A stretch of DNA of 64,000 nucleotides from FEN-1297 sp021817845 (GTDB lineage Bacteria > Bacteroidota > Ignavibacteria > Ignavibacteriales > Ignavibacteriaceae), in NCBI GenBank assembly GCA_021817845.1, contig JAKAFW010000016.1, positions 1 to 64,000 of the forward strand, read 5' to 3'. The translations under genes and the position numbers were made by a program. Within the stretch, counting starts at the first letter, position 1. The number at the start of each line of letters is the position of its first letter. Positions 63,826-64,000 of the stretch are shown piece by piece. The notes below the pieces were generated by a model. The model searched no databases and was not told the origin of the DNA. It saw only the letters and a list, made by a program, of their open reading frames with translations.

Positions 63826-64000
63826 TATCTGAATTGAGTTTCTTTTAATGCACTAATTAACTGAATACTTTTCAATTAAAAAATCTTATTTTTGTTTTAT
63901 AATTAAAATTATCCTTAAGCGTTTGGTCTTTTATAATCAATATAATAAGTTCTTGATTCACTCGGTTCTAAGTCGTTTATGTATACATATACTATATGAT

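Overview
The window reads as a chromosomal segment of an AT-rich, Gram-negative member of the Bacteroidota/Chlorobi lineage, most likely the Ignavibacteria. The best clue is the YPNPFNP-type type IX secretion (T9SS) tail on a multihaem cytochrome. An 11-subunit complex I operon without nuoE, nuoF or nuoG, an Oar-like TonB receptor and many PAS kinases fit with it. This placement is inference from family patterns. No rRNA, tRNA or CRISPR array was recognised.

Layout. 1-3340 is a mobile patchwork: three tandem copies of a roughly 765-bp unit built around an IS200-type transposase. One copy is internally deleted, one is complete but split by a group II intron on the minus strand, and one is only the 5' flank. 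The units are studded with small hairpins that share a TCGTAGA core while their stems vary. Four more such hairpins lie at 6681-6821. A PAS/GAF histidine kinase lies between. 7192-9542 is cydAB (cytochrome bd oxidase), read leftward. 9543-10684 is a gene-free stretch with miniature inverted repeats and four 11-bp direct repeats. 10685-16554 is a multihaem cytochrome cluster: a T9SS-tailed nine-haem protein, a four-haem protein, an outer-membrane barrel, a 14-haem protein and a seven-haem lipoprotein, 34 predicted haems in all. This looks like an extracellular electron-transfer conduit. 17272-27765 is nuoABCDHIJKLMN.

27894-34411 holds a small secreted protein, a CHASE3-like/HisKA_2 kinase, a TonB-dependent receptor and a small membrane protein, with more miniature repeats. 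34698-47441 is a leftward housekeeping block: rsmE, a BamA/TamA-like barrel, gcvP, and the lipid/ribosome cluster yceD-rpmF-plsX-fabH-fabD-(DUF3109)-fabG-acpP-fabF-rnc. 47860-59478 runs rightward: an ABC exporter pair, a PrsW-type protease, an unrecognised protein, nadD, a sugar epimerase, meaB, an acyl-CoA dehydrogenase, an acyl-CoA carboxylase beta subunit, an unknown exported protein, a sigma-54 response regulator and a HIT protein. The window closes with a large PAS hybrid sensor that has a degraded ATPase domain, and an FN3 lipoprotein, both leftward.

Physiology. Complex I (probably fed by something other than the NADH module), cytochrome bd and the surface cytochrome cluster together describe a respiratory chain able to end on oxygen at low tension or on an extracellular acceptor. 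The most unusual elements are the covarying hairpin family with its transposase and nested intron, the T9SS-exported cytochrome with its neighbouring porin-like gene, and 11-bp-periodic repeat arrays in two intergenic regions.
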